Shown here piece by piece: positions 7,982 through 16,003 of a stretch of DNA of 64,000 bases. The position numbers and the translations under genes were made by a program. The notes beneath the pieces are model-generated. The model saw nothing but the letters and a program-made list of their open reading frames with translations, did no database searches and was not told the origin of the DNA. The stretch spans positions 930,001 through 994,000 of the forward strand of contig NZ_JAUSVB010000001.1 in NCBI RefSeq assembly GCF_030814415.1, read 5' to 3'. This DNA comes from Cellulomonas humilata. Its GTDB lineage: Bacteria > Actinomycetota > Actinomycetes > Actinomycetales > Cellulomonadaceae. Each line of letters opens with the position of its first letter. Positions within the stretch are counted from its first letter, which is position 1.

Positions 7982-9228
7982 AGACGTCCTCGGGTCTCCT
8001 GCTCGGCGAGCGCTACCGGCTGGTCCGGCAGATCGCCGTCGGTGGCATGGGTGAGGTGTGGGAGGGGTACGACGACGCGCTCGCCCGCCCGGTCGCGGTC
8101 AAGGTGCTGCGCTCGGAGTTCGCCGGCGACCGCGGCTTCCTCGAGCGGTTCCGCACCGAGGCGCGCAACTCCGCGTCCCTGTCGCACCCGAACATCGCGC
8201 AGCTGTTCGACTACGGCGAGCAGGAGGGCTCCGGCTTCCTGATCATGGAGCTGGTCGTCGGCGAGCCGCTGTCCGACCTGCTCGAGCGCGAGCCCGTGCT
8301 GCCCACGCGACGCCTGCTGCCGATCCTCGCGCAGACCGCTCGCGCCCTGCACGCCGCCCACCTCGCGGGGGTGGTGCACCGGGACGTCAAGCCGGGCAAC
8401 ATCCTGCTGGGCCGAGGCGGCCGCGTGAAGATCACCGACTTCGGCGTCTCCCTGGCCCGCAACCAGGTGACGATGACCGCCACGGGCATGGTGATGGGCA
8501 CCGCGCAGTACCTGTCCCCGGAGCAGGCCGTCGGCAAGCCCGCGACCCCGCTGTCCGACCTGTACTCGTTGGGGATCATCGCGTACGAGGCCCTCGTCGG
8601 GCACCGGCCCTTCACGGGTCCGACGGCCGTCGACATCGCCGTGGCCCACGTGAACAACGCGGTCCCGCCGCTGCCCGCGAGCGTCGACAAGCCACTGGCG
8701 GCCCTGGTCCTGCGGCTGCTCTCCAAGGAGCCGACCGCACGGCCGGCGTCCGGTGAGGAGCTGGCGCAGCTGCTGGACAAGCTGGTCCCGCGCACACCGC
8801 CCTCGGGCATCCCGGTGCTGATCAGCAAGATGCAGCGCACCCCCGACACGTTCGCGACGGCGTCCACGACGGTCCAGCCGCCGGCCGGTCCGCCGCCGTC
8901 GTACCCGCCGCGGCGGACGCGCCGGTCCGACGAACCGACCGGACGCGCCGCGGCCCGACGCGCGTCGACGACGACGGGGGTGCGGATCGGCCGCACCGGC
9001 CGGCTGTCCTGGCCCCTCCTCGCGCTCGTCCTGCTCCTCATCGGACTCCTCGGTGCGGCCCTCGCGAACCAGCTCATCAAGGCGGACGGCCCTGCGGACG
9101 GCGGAACCCGGCTCTCGGCTTCCACGGCCCACTACCCTCGTGCCGATGCCCCGGATGGGATGATCACCGACAACGGGTCCGCAGCGTTCGCCGCAGACCC
9201 CGCATCGACGGAAGCAAAGGACGCCTAG
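7978..9228 (+). CDS. pknA: Ser/Thr protein kinase PknA
   Basis: A 416-residue Hanks-type kinase. The kinase domain spans about residues 12-275, with the Gly-rich loop IAVGGMGEVW, catalytic Lys in VAVKVL, HRDVKPGN, DFG and the activation segment TGMVMGTAQYLSPEQA. A Pro/Arg-rich juxtamembrane region and one transmembrane helix (about 343-362, WPLLALVLLLIGLLGAAL) follow, with a short extracellular tail and no PASTA domains. That is the PknA layout. PknA phosphorylates division and wall-synthesis proteins together with PknB. It overlaps pbpA by ATGA and pknB by one base. Confidence 0.9.
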   Translation: MKTSSGLLLGERYRLVRQIAVGGMGEVWEGYDDALARPVAVKVLRSEFAGDRGFLERFRTEARNSASLSHPNIAQLFDYGEQEGSGFLIMELVVGEPLSDLLEREPVLPTRRLLPILAQTARALHAAHLAGVVHRDVKPGNILLGRGGRVKITDFGVSLARNQVTMTATGMVMGTAQYLSPEQAVGKPATPLSDLYSLGIIAYEALVGHRPFTGPTAVDIAVAHVNNAVPPLPASVDKPLAALVLRLLSKEPTARPASGEELAQLLDKLVPRTPPSGIPVLISKMQRTPDTFATASTTVQPPAGPPPSYPPRRTRRSDEPTGRAAARRASTTTGVRIGRTGRLSWPLLALVLLLIGLLGAALANQLIKADGPADGGTRLSASTAHYPRADAPDGMITDNGSAAFAADPASTEAKDA

Positions 9229-11216
9229 TGGTGGACGACGGATCCCGCACCCTCGCCGGACGGTACGAGGTCGGCGAGCTCATCGGCCGTGGTGGCATGG
9301 CCGAGGTGCACATCGGCCACGACACGCGGCTCGGTCGCACGGTGGCCATCAAGATCCTGCGCTCCGACCTGGCCCGGGACCCCTCGTTCCAGAACCGGTT
9401 CCGCCGTGAGGCCCAGTCCGCGGCCGCGCTGAACCACCCCGCGATCGTCTCTGTCTACGACACCGGCGAGGACGTCTTCACCGAGCCCACGGGCGTCGTC
9501 GCGCACGTCCCCTTCATCGTCATGGAGTACGTCGAGGGCCACACGGTCCGCGACATCCTGCGGGACGGCCACGCCGTGCCCATCGAGGAGGCCGTGGAGA
9601 TCACCTCCGGCGTCCTGTCCGCGCTGGAGTACTCGCACCACGCGGGCATCGTGCACCGCGACATCAAGCCCGCCAACGTCATGCTGACCCCGACGGGCGC
9701 GGTCAAGGTCATGGACTTCGGCATCGCCCGCGCGATGGCCGACTCCGCGGCGACCATGACCCAGACGCAGGCCGTCATCGGCACCGCGCAGTACCTGTCG
9801 CCGGAGCAGGCGCGCGGCGAGACCGTCGACGCCCGCTCGGACCTGTACTCCACCGGCTGCCTGCTCTTCGAGCTGCTGACCGGTCGCCCGCCGTTCACCG
9901 GCGACTCGCCCGTGGCCGTGGCCTACCAGCACGTCCGCGAGGCCGCGCCGGTGCCGTCGACGTTCGCGTCGGACGTCCCGGACTCGCTGGACCGCATCAC
10001 GCTCAAGGCCCTGGCCAAGGAGCGTGACTCCCGCTACTCCAGCGCCGCCGAGTTCCGCTCCGACCTGGAGGCTGCCGTGCGCGGCGGTGCCGTCGGTGCG
10101 CCGGCCGTCGGGGCGCTCGCCGCCGCGGCGCTCATCGCGACGCCCGCCACCGAGGCCACGCAGCTCATGGCGCCGCCGGTCGCGACGACGCAGACGATGC
10201 CGCCCGCCACGTCGCCGTGGGCGGCCACGGGTGCCGCCGTCGCCACCACCGAGGGGATCGACGACGAGGACGAGGGCAACAGGCGGCCGTGGCTGCTGCC
10301 GTTGCTCATCGCGATCGCCGTGCTCGCGGTGGCGGGGATCGTCGCGCTGCTCATCGCGAACAACCGGGAGGCGCCGGACACGACCGTGCCGGTGCCGACG
10401 GTCGTCGGCCTGACCGAGGCCGAGGCAAGGACCAAGATCACCGAGGCGGACCTGCTGTACGAACGCGCCGACGAGGCGAGCGACACCGTCGCGGTCGGCC
10501 TCGTCATCCGGACGGACCCCGCGGAGGGCACGCCCGTCGAGAAGGAGTCGTCCGTGACGGCCATCATCTCGACCGGGCCTGCCAGCCTGGCCGTGCCGTC
10601 CGTCGCCGGCAAGACGGAGCAGGAGGCGACCGACATCCTGACGGACGCGGGTCTGACCGTCTCCGCCAACCGGCAGGACGACGACAACCCCGAGTTCCCG
10701 CAGGGCCAGGTCACCAAGACCGACCCCCCCGAGGGCACGTCGGTCAGTGCCGGCTCCACCGTCACGCTCTTCGTCTCCACCGGCAACGTGCTGGTGCCCG
10801 ACGTGGTCGGCAAGACCAAGGCCGAGGCGACGGCGCTCCTCAACGCCGCCAAGCTGCAGGTCAACACGTCGCCGGTCGAGTCCCCCAACACCCCCGACAC
10901 GGTCGTCACGCAGGACGTCCCTGCGAACACGCCGGTCAAGCAGGGCCGGGTCATCAACCTGACGATCGCGGTCACGCCCACCACGGCCATCATCCCGAAC
11001 GACCTGGTCGGCAAGACGTACGAGCAGGCCGTGCAGCAGCTGCAGGGGCTCGGGCTGACCAACTTCAACCGCATCGACGACCAGTCCGAGGCCCCCGTCG
11101 GTACGGTGATCCGGACCGATCCCACGGCGGGAGACGAGGTCCCGCTGGACCAGCAGATCGACATCCACGTGGCGAAGGGACCGGCGGGCAACCCGACGCC
11201 GTCGCCCACGAAGTAG
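9228..11216 (+). CDS. pknB: PASTA-domain Ser/Thr kinase PknB
   Basis: A 662-residue sensor kinase. The kinase domain (about residues 10-275) has GRGGMAEV, VAIKIL, HRDIKPANV, DFG and the activation segment with VIGTAQYLSPEQA. After a linker, one transmembrane helix (about 352-372) leads to four extracellular PASTA repeats, each about 66-70 residues, recognisable by VPTVVGLTEAEA, VPSVAGKTEQEA, VPDVVGKTKAEA and IPNDLVGKTYEQA. PASTA domains bind muropeptides or lipid II, linking wall status to phosphorylation of FhaA, the murJ-linked pseudokinase and others. Two tandem GTG codons (9228, 9231) follow AAAGGA; either could start. Last gene of the operon. Confidence 0.93.
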   Translation: MVDDGSRTLAGRYEVGELIGRGGMAEVHIGHDTRLGRTVAIKILRSDLARDPSFQNRFRREAQSAAALNHPAIVSVYDTGEDVFTEPTGVVAHVPFIVMEYVEGHTVRDILRDGHAVPIEEAVEITSGVLSALEYSHHAGIVHRDIKPANVMLTPTGAVKVMDFGIARAMADSAATMTQTQAVIGTAQYLSPEQARGETVDARSDLYSTGCLLFELLTGRPPFTGDSPVAVAYQHVREAAPVPSTFASDVPDSLDRITLKALAKERDSRYSSAAEFRSDLEAAVRGGAVGAPAVGALAAAALIATPATEATQLMAPPVATTQTMPPATSPWAATGAAVATTEGIDDEDEGNRRPWLLPLLIAIAVLAVAGIVALLIANNREAPDTTVPVPTVVGLTEAEARTKITEADLLYERADEASDTVAVGLVIRTDPAEGTPVEKESSVTAIISTGPASLAVPSVAGKTEQEATDILTDAGLTVSANRQDDDNPEFPQGQVTKTDPPEGTSVSAGSTVTLFVSTGNVLVPDVVGKTKAEATALLNAAKLQVNTSPVESPNTPDTVVTQDVPANTPVKQGRVINLTIAVTPTTAIIPNDLVGKTYEQAVQQLQGLGLTNFNRIDDQSEAPVGTVIRTDPTAGDEVPLDQQIDIHVAKGPAGNPTPSPTK

Positions 11217-11223
11217 CTGCATG

Positions 11224-11259
11224 ACGAAGGGGCCGTCCCGGCTGGGACGGCCCCTTCGT
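11224..11259. terminator. Bidirectional terminator between pknB and the PabA/TrpG-type gene
   Basis: A perfect 16-bp stem (ACGAAGGGGCCGTCCC and its complement) with a 4-base loop, between two convergent genes. AAGG and CCTT at the stem base give a T-run-like tail on both strands. Confidence 0.85.
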
Positions 11260-11266
11260 CGTGGGG

Positions 11267-11890
11267 TCAGAGGCGGACGAGCGGGTGCAGCCCTTCCGAG
11301 CGCGCCACGGCCTGGTCGTCGCCGCAGATCTCGAGCCAGTTGGCCAGCAGGCGGTGACCGCCCTCGGTCAGCACCGACTCCGGGTGGAACTGCACGCCGT
11401 GCAGGGGCAGCGAGACGTGCTGCAGGCCCATGATGATGCCGTGGGCGGTCGCCGTGACCTCCAGCTCGTCGGACACCGTGTCGTTCACGACCGCGAGCGA
11501 GTGGTACCGCGTCGCGGTGAACGGGTCGGGCAGCCCGGCGAGCACACCCTCGCCCTTGTGCTCCACCTGGCTGGTCTTGCCGTGCATGAGCTCGGGGGCG
11601 TGAGTCACCGTGCCGCCGAACACCTCACCGAGCGCCTGGTGACCGAGGCACACCCCGAGCATCGGCAGGCCGACGGCCGCGCAGTCGCGGATGACCTGCA
11701 TGCTCTGCCCGGCGTCGGCAGGGGTGCCGGGACCAGGGCTCACCAGGACACCGTCGAACCCGGCGCGCTCCTCGACGGGCGGCACGGCGTCGTTGCGGAC
11801 GACCACCGTCTCGGCACCGAGCTGGTTGAGGTAGCCGACGATCGTGTAGACGAACGAGTCGTAGTTGTCGATCACCAGGATCCGCGTCAT
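11267..11890 (-). CDS. Class I glutamine amidotransferase, PabA/TrpG type
   Basis: A 207-residue glutaminase subunit that supplies ammonia to a chorismate-using partner, either aminodeoxychorismate synthase (folate) or anthranilate synthase (tryptophan). The catalytic triad is visible: Cys in GVCLGHQ, and His and Glu in GVQFHPES. DNYDSFVYT and SPGPGTPADAG are also typical. No pabB or trpE lies in the window, so the pathway cannot be decided. This orphan position near the wall-kinase operon is common in actinobacteria and is usually annotated as PabA. The ATG at 11890 is preferred because GGTGGGTGAG precedes it; GTG at 11899 is an alternative. Confidence 0.85.
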   Translation of the reverse strand: MTRILVIDNYDSFVYTIVGYLNQLGAETVVVRNDAVPPVEERAGFDGVLVSPGPGTPADAGQSMQVIRDCAAVGLPMLGVCLGHQALGEVFGGTVTHAPELMHGKTSQVEHKGEGVLAGLPDPFTATRYHSLAVVNDTVSDELEVTATAHGIIMGLQHVSLPLHGVQFHPESVLTEGGHRLLANWLEICGDDQAVARSEGLHPLVRL

Positions 11891-11891
11891 C

Positions 11892-12050
11892 TCACTCACC
11901 CACCGTGGTCTCGTTGAACGGCATGAACGGCGCGACCGCCGGGAACACCCACAGGAAGCACGCAGCCAGCACAGCCAGCGCCGCGACCGTGAGGATCAGC
12001 GCGCGCACGCCCGCGGGACCGGGCAGCCTGCGCCACAACCATCCGTACAT
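11892..12050 (-). CDS. Small single-pass membrane protein next to sortase
   Basis: A 52-residue protein starting MYGWLWRRLPGPAGVRAL, followed by one transmembrane helix (ILTVAALAVLAACFLWVFPAV) and a short outward tail, APFMPFNETTVGE. The basic-then-hydrophobic order predicts an N-in topology. Small proteins with this WLWR-LPGP start and PF-TTV end are common beside the actinobacterial sortase E locus; their role is unknown. It lies between the sortase gene and the amidotransferase gene, with a 31-base gap to the former, so it is probably in the same transcript. Confidence 0.75.
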   Translation of the reverse strand: MYGWLWRRLPGPAGVRALILTVAALAVLAACFLWVFPAVAPFMPFNETTVGE

Positions 12051-12081
12051 CAGCGTCCTCCGTCCCGCGCGCAGGTGACCA

Positions 12082-12876
12082 TCATGCGCCACCGGCCAGC
12101 TCGGCCGGGATCCCGTCCGACGTCGGCGCCCAGTAGTCCAGGACGCCGTGCACGATGAACCGCTCCCGTGCGGAGAACATCGGGTGGCACGTGGTCAGCG
12201 TGATGAGGCGCTCCGTGGGCACCGCGCCGGGGTCGCCGGGCACGGGCGCGATGACGCCGACGTTGGACGGATCCACGATCTCCGTCGACGTCACCCGGTA
12301 GACGTACCAGATGTTGTCGGTCGTGCGGATGATCAGCGGGTCGCCGACCTGCAGCTCCTCGACCCGGTTGAAGGGCTTGGCGTACGTGGTCCGGTGGCCG
12401 GCGACCGCGAAGTTGCCGAGTCCGCCGGGCATCGCCGTGCCCTCGTAGTGCCCGGCGCCGAGCACGTCGAGCACGGTCGCCCGGTCGGTCCCCTGGCTGA
12501 TCGGGCGTTCCGGCTCGCCCACCCAGCGCGGCACCTGGATCGTCGCGAAGGTCGTGGCGTGCGGCGGCTCCGCCATGACGGGCGGCTCGTCGCGACGCGG
12601 CGGGGCGATGACGGGTCCGGCGGGTGCCCCGGCGCTCGGCGTGGCCGTCGGCACGGGTTCGAACGGGAGCTCGGCCACGATCTCGGCCTGCGCCCGGTTG
12701 CCGACGACATCCGTCCACCACAGCTGCCAAAGCAGGAACGCGAACAGCAGGACGCCGAGCGTGATCAGGAGCTCGCCGATCACCCCGACCACGCGGTAGG
12801 TGACGTCGCGGGCGTGGCTCGCCTTGCGCCGCTCGCGACGGGTGAGGGGAGGCGGCTCGGTCGTCGTCTCGCTCAC
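12082..12876 (-). CDS. srtE: Class E sortase
   Basis: A 264-residue membrane transpeptidase that attaches LAXTG-type surface proteins to peptidoglycan. A basic N-terminus and one transmembrane helix (about residues 31-51) are followed by a Pro/Ala linker and the sortase beta-barrel. The catalytic His is in AVAGHRTTY, the Cys in the TLTTCHP signature and the Arg shortly after, in SARERF. The GTG start overlaps the TGA of the upstream DUF881 gene, so both are co-translated. A substrate with a sorting signal was not found in this window. Confidence 0.9.
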   Translation of the reverse strand: MSETTTEPPPLTRRERRKASHARDVTYRVVGVIGELLITLGVLLFAFLLWQLWWTDVVGNRAQAEIVAELPFEPVPTATPSAGAPAGPVIAPPRRDEPPVMAEPPHATTFATIQVPRWVGEPERPISQGTDRATVLDVLGAGHYEGTAMPGGLGNFAVAGHRTTYAKPFNRVEELQVGDPLIIRTTDNIWYVYRVTSTEIVDPSNVGVIAPVPGDPGAVPTERLITLTTCHPMFSARERFIVHGVLDYWAPTSDGIPAELAGGA

Positions 12877-13700
12877 TGCTTGTCCTCGGATCCGGGGGTG
12901 GGGGTGGGTCCGGTGCTGGCCCGCTGGGCCGCCTCGGCCGCCTCCAGCCCGGGCAGGATCTCGACGCCGTCGGGCACGGTCGCGGACCCCAGCTCGGTGG
13001 TGCCCGAGTACGCGGCGAGCTCGAGCGGCTGGTCCGCGTCCGTCACCGACCAGCCGAGCCCTACCTCCGCGGCGTCACGCAGGTACAGCTGGACGGCCGG
13101 GGACGCGTTCAGGGCCTTGCGCAGGTCGTCCGGGTTGCCGATCGCCTGCACCACGTACGGCGGCGAGTACACCCGGCCGTGCAGCTTCAGGACGTTGCCG
13201 ACGCACTGGAACGCACTGGTCGAGATCACCCGCTGGTCCATCAGCGTCATCGCCTCGGCGCCGCCGGCCCACAGGGCGTTCATCACGGCCTGCAGGTCCT
13301 GCTGGTGCACGACGAGCGTGTCGGGCAGTGCGTCCTCGCGCCGCGGGGAGTCGGCGGGCGCGTCGTCGAGCCGCACGGTCACCCCGGGCCCGGTGACGGG
13401 CACGATCCCGCCCTCGACCACGTACGCCGTGCTGGGCTCGCCCACGGGCGTCCCGGCGTTCTCTCTCGTGGTCAGGTCGTCCACGACCGCGCGCAGGTCG
13501 TCGACCTCGGTGGACAGCCGCTCCACCCGGTCGGTCTCCACCTGGGCCAGCTCGCGCAGGTCCTGCGGGTGACGCTCGCCGGAGGCGCGGGCGAACTTGG
13601 CGTTCGCTGCGAAGAGCGCGCCGGACAGGGCCAGGACGAGCGCGACCGACAGCGTTCCGCGCGCGACGACACGACGCGCGCGGTGCGGGTGGTCGGTCAC
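12873..13700 (-). CDS. DUF881 family membrane protein
   Basis: A 275-residue protein with one N-terminal transmembrane helix (about residues 17-34), then a coiled-coil-like segment rich in Leu/Glu/Asp (DLRELAQVETDRVERLSTEV), and a C-terminal globular domain with VTGPGVTVRLDDAP, NALWAGGAEAMTLMDQRV and PPYVVQAIG. These are hallmarks of DUF881, a family found near crgA and division genes in Gram-positive bacteria. It starts with GTG and is upstream of, and overlapping, the sortase gene. The molecular role is not established. Confidence 0.85.
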   Translation of the reverse strand: MTDHPHRARRVVARGTLSVALVLALSGALFAANAKFARASGERHPQDLRELAQVETDRVERLSTEVDDLRAVVDDLTTRENAGTPVGEPSTAYVVEGGIVPVTGPGVTVRLDDAPADSPRREDALPDTLVVHQQDLQAVMNALWAGGAEAMTLMDQRVISTSAFQCVGNVLKLHGRVYSPPYVVQAIGNPDDLRKALNASPAVQLYLRDAAEVGLGWSVTDADQPLELAAYSGTTELGSATVPDGVEILPGLEAAEAAQRASTGPTPTPGSEDKQ

Positions 13701-13899
13701 GAACGGCTCCTCGGGCGGGACGCCCAGCGGGTGGGAAGACGGGCACAGTACGGGCTGGCACTACGCTAGGTCACGAAGCGACGAGTCCGTGACGATGCGG
13801 CACCGTCGCAGCATGATCGACCACCCCACGACCACGACGTCACCCGCGTGGTCTCCCGTGGCCCGAGGGCCGCATCGCCGCAGGACAGGAGCACCGGAC

Positions 13900-14148
13900 G
13901 TGCCTGAGTCGAAGTCGCGCAAGAAGGCGACGTACACACCGCCGCCCGCCAAGTCGACGGGACCCAAGGTCAACGCGCCCTGGTTCCTCCCCGTGATGCT
14001 CGGGCTGATGATCCTCGGTCTGATCTGGATCGTCGTCACGTACCTCACGCAGTCGCAGTACCCGATCCCCGGCATCAACCAGTGGAACCTGCTCATCGGG
14101 TTCGCCTTCATCGTCAGTGGCTTCGCCATGACGACGCGCTGGCGCTGA
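13900..14148 (+). CDS. crgA: Cell division protein CrgA
   Basis: An 82-residue septal membrane protein (FtsZ/PBP-interacting in Streptomyces and mycobacteria). The start VPESKSRKKATYTPPP is basic and Pro-rich, followed by two transmembrane helices (about residues 29-50 and 61-78) joined by a loop containing YPIPGINQWN, which is the CrgA pattern. The GTG at 13900 has AGGAGC 8 bases upstream; in-frame codons further upstream read into non-conserved sequence. It is transcribed away from the DUF881 gene and followed by a hairpin. Confidence 0.9.
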   Translation: MPESKSRKKATYTPPPAKSTGPKVNAPWFLPVMLGLMILGLIWIVVTYLTQSQYPIPGINQWNLLIGFAFIVSGFAMTTRWR

Positions 14149-14459
14149 CGCCGGACACTCGCACCTGGGCGCCGCTCGCACACCGTGCGGGCGGCGCCTT
14201 CGTCGACCCCTGGGCCGGGACGTCCGAATCCTCCCCATCGGTGCTCCGTCCCCACCTTCGCCCCCACCGCGGCGCCGCGACAGTCGTCCACAGCCACCCG
14301 TTCTGACCTGCGACAACGCGGCGGCTGTCCCCAGCGGTGCACAAGTCTGTGGATAACTACACGGGTGTAGTTCCACAGGTGTGGGTAAGCGTGGGGACGG
14401 CGACGAGGCCGTCGAAACCGGCTCTCCAGGCGATCGTGAGGGCCGCACGTTCCGGCACG
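14149..14459. other. Intergenic region between convergent crgA and rhomboid gene, with DnaA-box-like inverted repeat
   Basis: A 311-base gap with no convincing gene. It holds a hairpin after crgA (14169-14197). At 14348-14377 there is a large inverted repeat whose left arm contains a perfect DnaA-box sequence TGTGGATAA (14348-14356) and whose core AACTACAC-GG-GTGTAGTT (14355-14372) is a perfect palindrome. Further TCCACA/TGTGG motifs lie around 14282-14290 and 14373-14383. The density resembles oriC, 24 kb away. Confidence 0.6.
14169..14197 (+). terminator. Terminator hairpin after crgA
   Basis: GGCGCCGCTCGCAC pairs with GTGCGGGCGGCGCC (one mismatch) around a very short loop, 20 bases after the crgA stop, and is followed by TTCGTC. 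Confidence 0.6.
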
Positions 14460-15326
14460 TCAGAGGGAGAAGGCGCCGATCGACGCGTACGTCAGCAGGG
14501 TGGCGACGAGCAGCACGGCACCGAGCGCGACCGGTGCGGCGACCGCGACGAGCTTCCTGCGGGCCGGCGGCGCGTAGGCGTAGGCCGCGGCGAGCAGCCC
14601 ACCGGTCAGCAGCCCACCGACGTGCGCCTGCCACGCGATGTTCGCCATGACGAAGCCGAGCGCCAGGTTGATGCCGATGAGCACGAGGATGCCGCGGACG
14701 TCGCCGCCCAGCCGCTTGCTGATCACGAGGATCGCGCCGAACAGGCCGAACACCGCACCGGACGCACCGACGCTGGTGGTCGCCCAGCTGTCCGTGGCCG
14801 TGGCCAGCAGCACCGAGCCGACGGAGCCGCCGATGGCGGACATCAGGTAGAGGGTGATGTACCGCGCGCGACCGAGCGTGTTCTCCAGAGTGGGCCCGAC
14901 GAACCACAGGGCGACCATGTTGAACACGATGTGCAGGTACTGGCCTGGGGAGTGCAGGAAGGCGGCGGTGAGGAACCGCCACGGCTCGAAGAACGCGACG
15001 TACGGCTGGAACAGCCACCGCACCGTCCAGTCGGGCAGGACGAGCTGGAGGACGAAGCTCACCACGCACAGGCCGATCAGCGTGAGCGTGACGATCGGCC
15101 GGCCCTCGTGCCGGACCCCACCGAGCGCGGTGCGGGTGGTGGGCAGCGCCCGGGCGGCCTCGGCGACGCAGTCGACGCAGTGGACGCCGACAGCGGCCTG
15201 GCGCTGGCACTCGGGACAGGTGGGCCGGCCGCACCGCTGGCACCGCACGTACGACACCCGGTCCGGGTGACGAGGGCAGACCGGCGGCGCGACCGGCGCG
15301 CCCGGCTCGGAGGAGGACCCGCTGAT
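14460..15326 (-). CDS. Rhomboid-family intramembrane serine protease with N-terminal zinc-binding region
   Basis: An N-terminal Cys/His cluster (CPRHPDR, CQRCGRPTCPECQ, GVHCVDC) looks like a small zinc-binding B-box. It is followed by six or seven membrane helices with the rhomboid catalytic Ser in GASGAVFGLFG and His in AWQAHVGGLL. The expected role is cleavage of membrane substrates. The start is uncertain: no ATG, GTG or TTG falls between the cyclophilin stop and the zinc cluster in this frame. I place it at an ATC codon at 15326 preceded by GAGGG (about 289 residues). The alternatives are an ATG at 15428 overlapping the cyclophilin gene by 95 bases, or a GTG after CPRHPDR that would break the zinc site. 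Confidence 0.8.
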   Translation of the reverse strand: MSGSSSEPGAPVAPPVCPRHPDRVSYVRCQRCGRPTCPECQRQAAVGVHCVDCVAEAARALPTTRTALGGVRHEGRPIVTLTLIGLCVVSFVLQLVLPDWTVRWLFQPYVAFFEPWRFLTAAFLHSPGQYLHIVFNMVALWFVGPTLENTLGRARYITLYLMSAIGGSVGSVLLATATDSWATTSVGASGAVFGLFGAILVISKRLGGDVRGILVLIGINLALGFVMANIAWQAHVGGLLTGGLLAAAYAYAPPARRKLVAVAAPVALGAVLLVATLLTYASIGAFSL

Positions 15327-15333
15327 GGTGCCC

Positions 15334-15873
15334 TCAGTCCTCGATGGTGATCGAGTTGATGACGATGTCCTCGACGGGACGGTCGCCGGGGCGGACCCGG
15401 GTGCTCTCGATGGCGTCGACCACGGCACGGCTCTCGTCGTCGGCGACCTTGCCGAAGATCGTGTGCTTGCCGTTGAGCCACTCGGTGGGTGCCACGGAGA
15501 TGAAGAACTGCGAGCCGTTGGTGCCGCCGACCTTGCCCGTGGTGGGGTCGAGGCGCTTGCCGGCGTTCGCCATGGCGAGCAGGTAGGGCTCGTTGAACGA
15601 CAGCTCGGGGTGGATCTCGTCGTCGAACGTGTAGCCCGGGCCCCCGCGGCCGGTGCCCAGCGGGTCCCCGCCCTGGATCATGAACCCGGAGATCACGCGG
15701 TGGAACACGACACCGTCGTACAGCGGGTCGGTCCGCTCCTCGCCCGTGGTCGGGTCCGTCCAGGGGGTCGATCCCGTGGCCAGCCCCGTGAAGTTCTGCA
15801 CGGTGCGGGGCGCGTGGTTCGGGTACAGCTCGATCCGGATGTCTCCGGCGGTCGTGTGGAGGGTCGCAAACAT
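15334..15873 (-). CDS. ppiA: Cyclophilin-type peptidyl-prolyl cis-trans isomerase
   Basis: A 179-residue cytoplasmic PPIase (no signal peptide) that speeds proline isomerisation in folding proteins. Cyclophilin core motifs are present: VVFHRVISGFMIQGGDP, GTGRGGPGY, ANAGK, GTNGSQFFIS and LNGKHTIFGKV. The start MFATLHTTAGDIRIEL is the usual one for actinobacterial PpiA/PpiB. It sits just upstream of the rhomboid gene, a pairing common in actinobacteria near oriC. Confidence 0.93.
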   Translation of the reverse strand: MFATLHTTAGDIRIELYPNHAPRTVQNFTGLATGSTPWTDPTTGEERTDPLYDGVVFHRVISGFMIQGGDPLGTGRGGPGYTFDDEIHPELSFNEPYLLAMANAGKRLDPTTGKVGGTNGSQFFISVAPTEWLNGKHTIFGKVADDESRAVVDAIESTRVRPGDRPVEDIVINSITIED

Positions 15874-16003
15874 GCGAGAAGTCTCGCACGATGCCCGAAG
15901 GAGCACCGGCAATCTCACAGGTGCGCAGGCCACAGCCACTGCGCTGCCGCGCGCGCGGTGGCAGAGTGGGAGGTCAGTGCAGCCGACGAGCCGGGAGCCG
16001 AGA

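Noticed and set aside
14149-14459. A second replication origin between crgA and the rhomboid gene
   Set aside because: The DnaA-box density is suggestive, but there is no dnaA/dnaN context and a strong oriC exists at 38.7-39.4 kb. Kept only as a DnaA-binding candidate.
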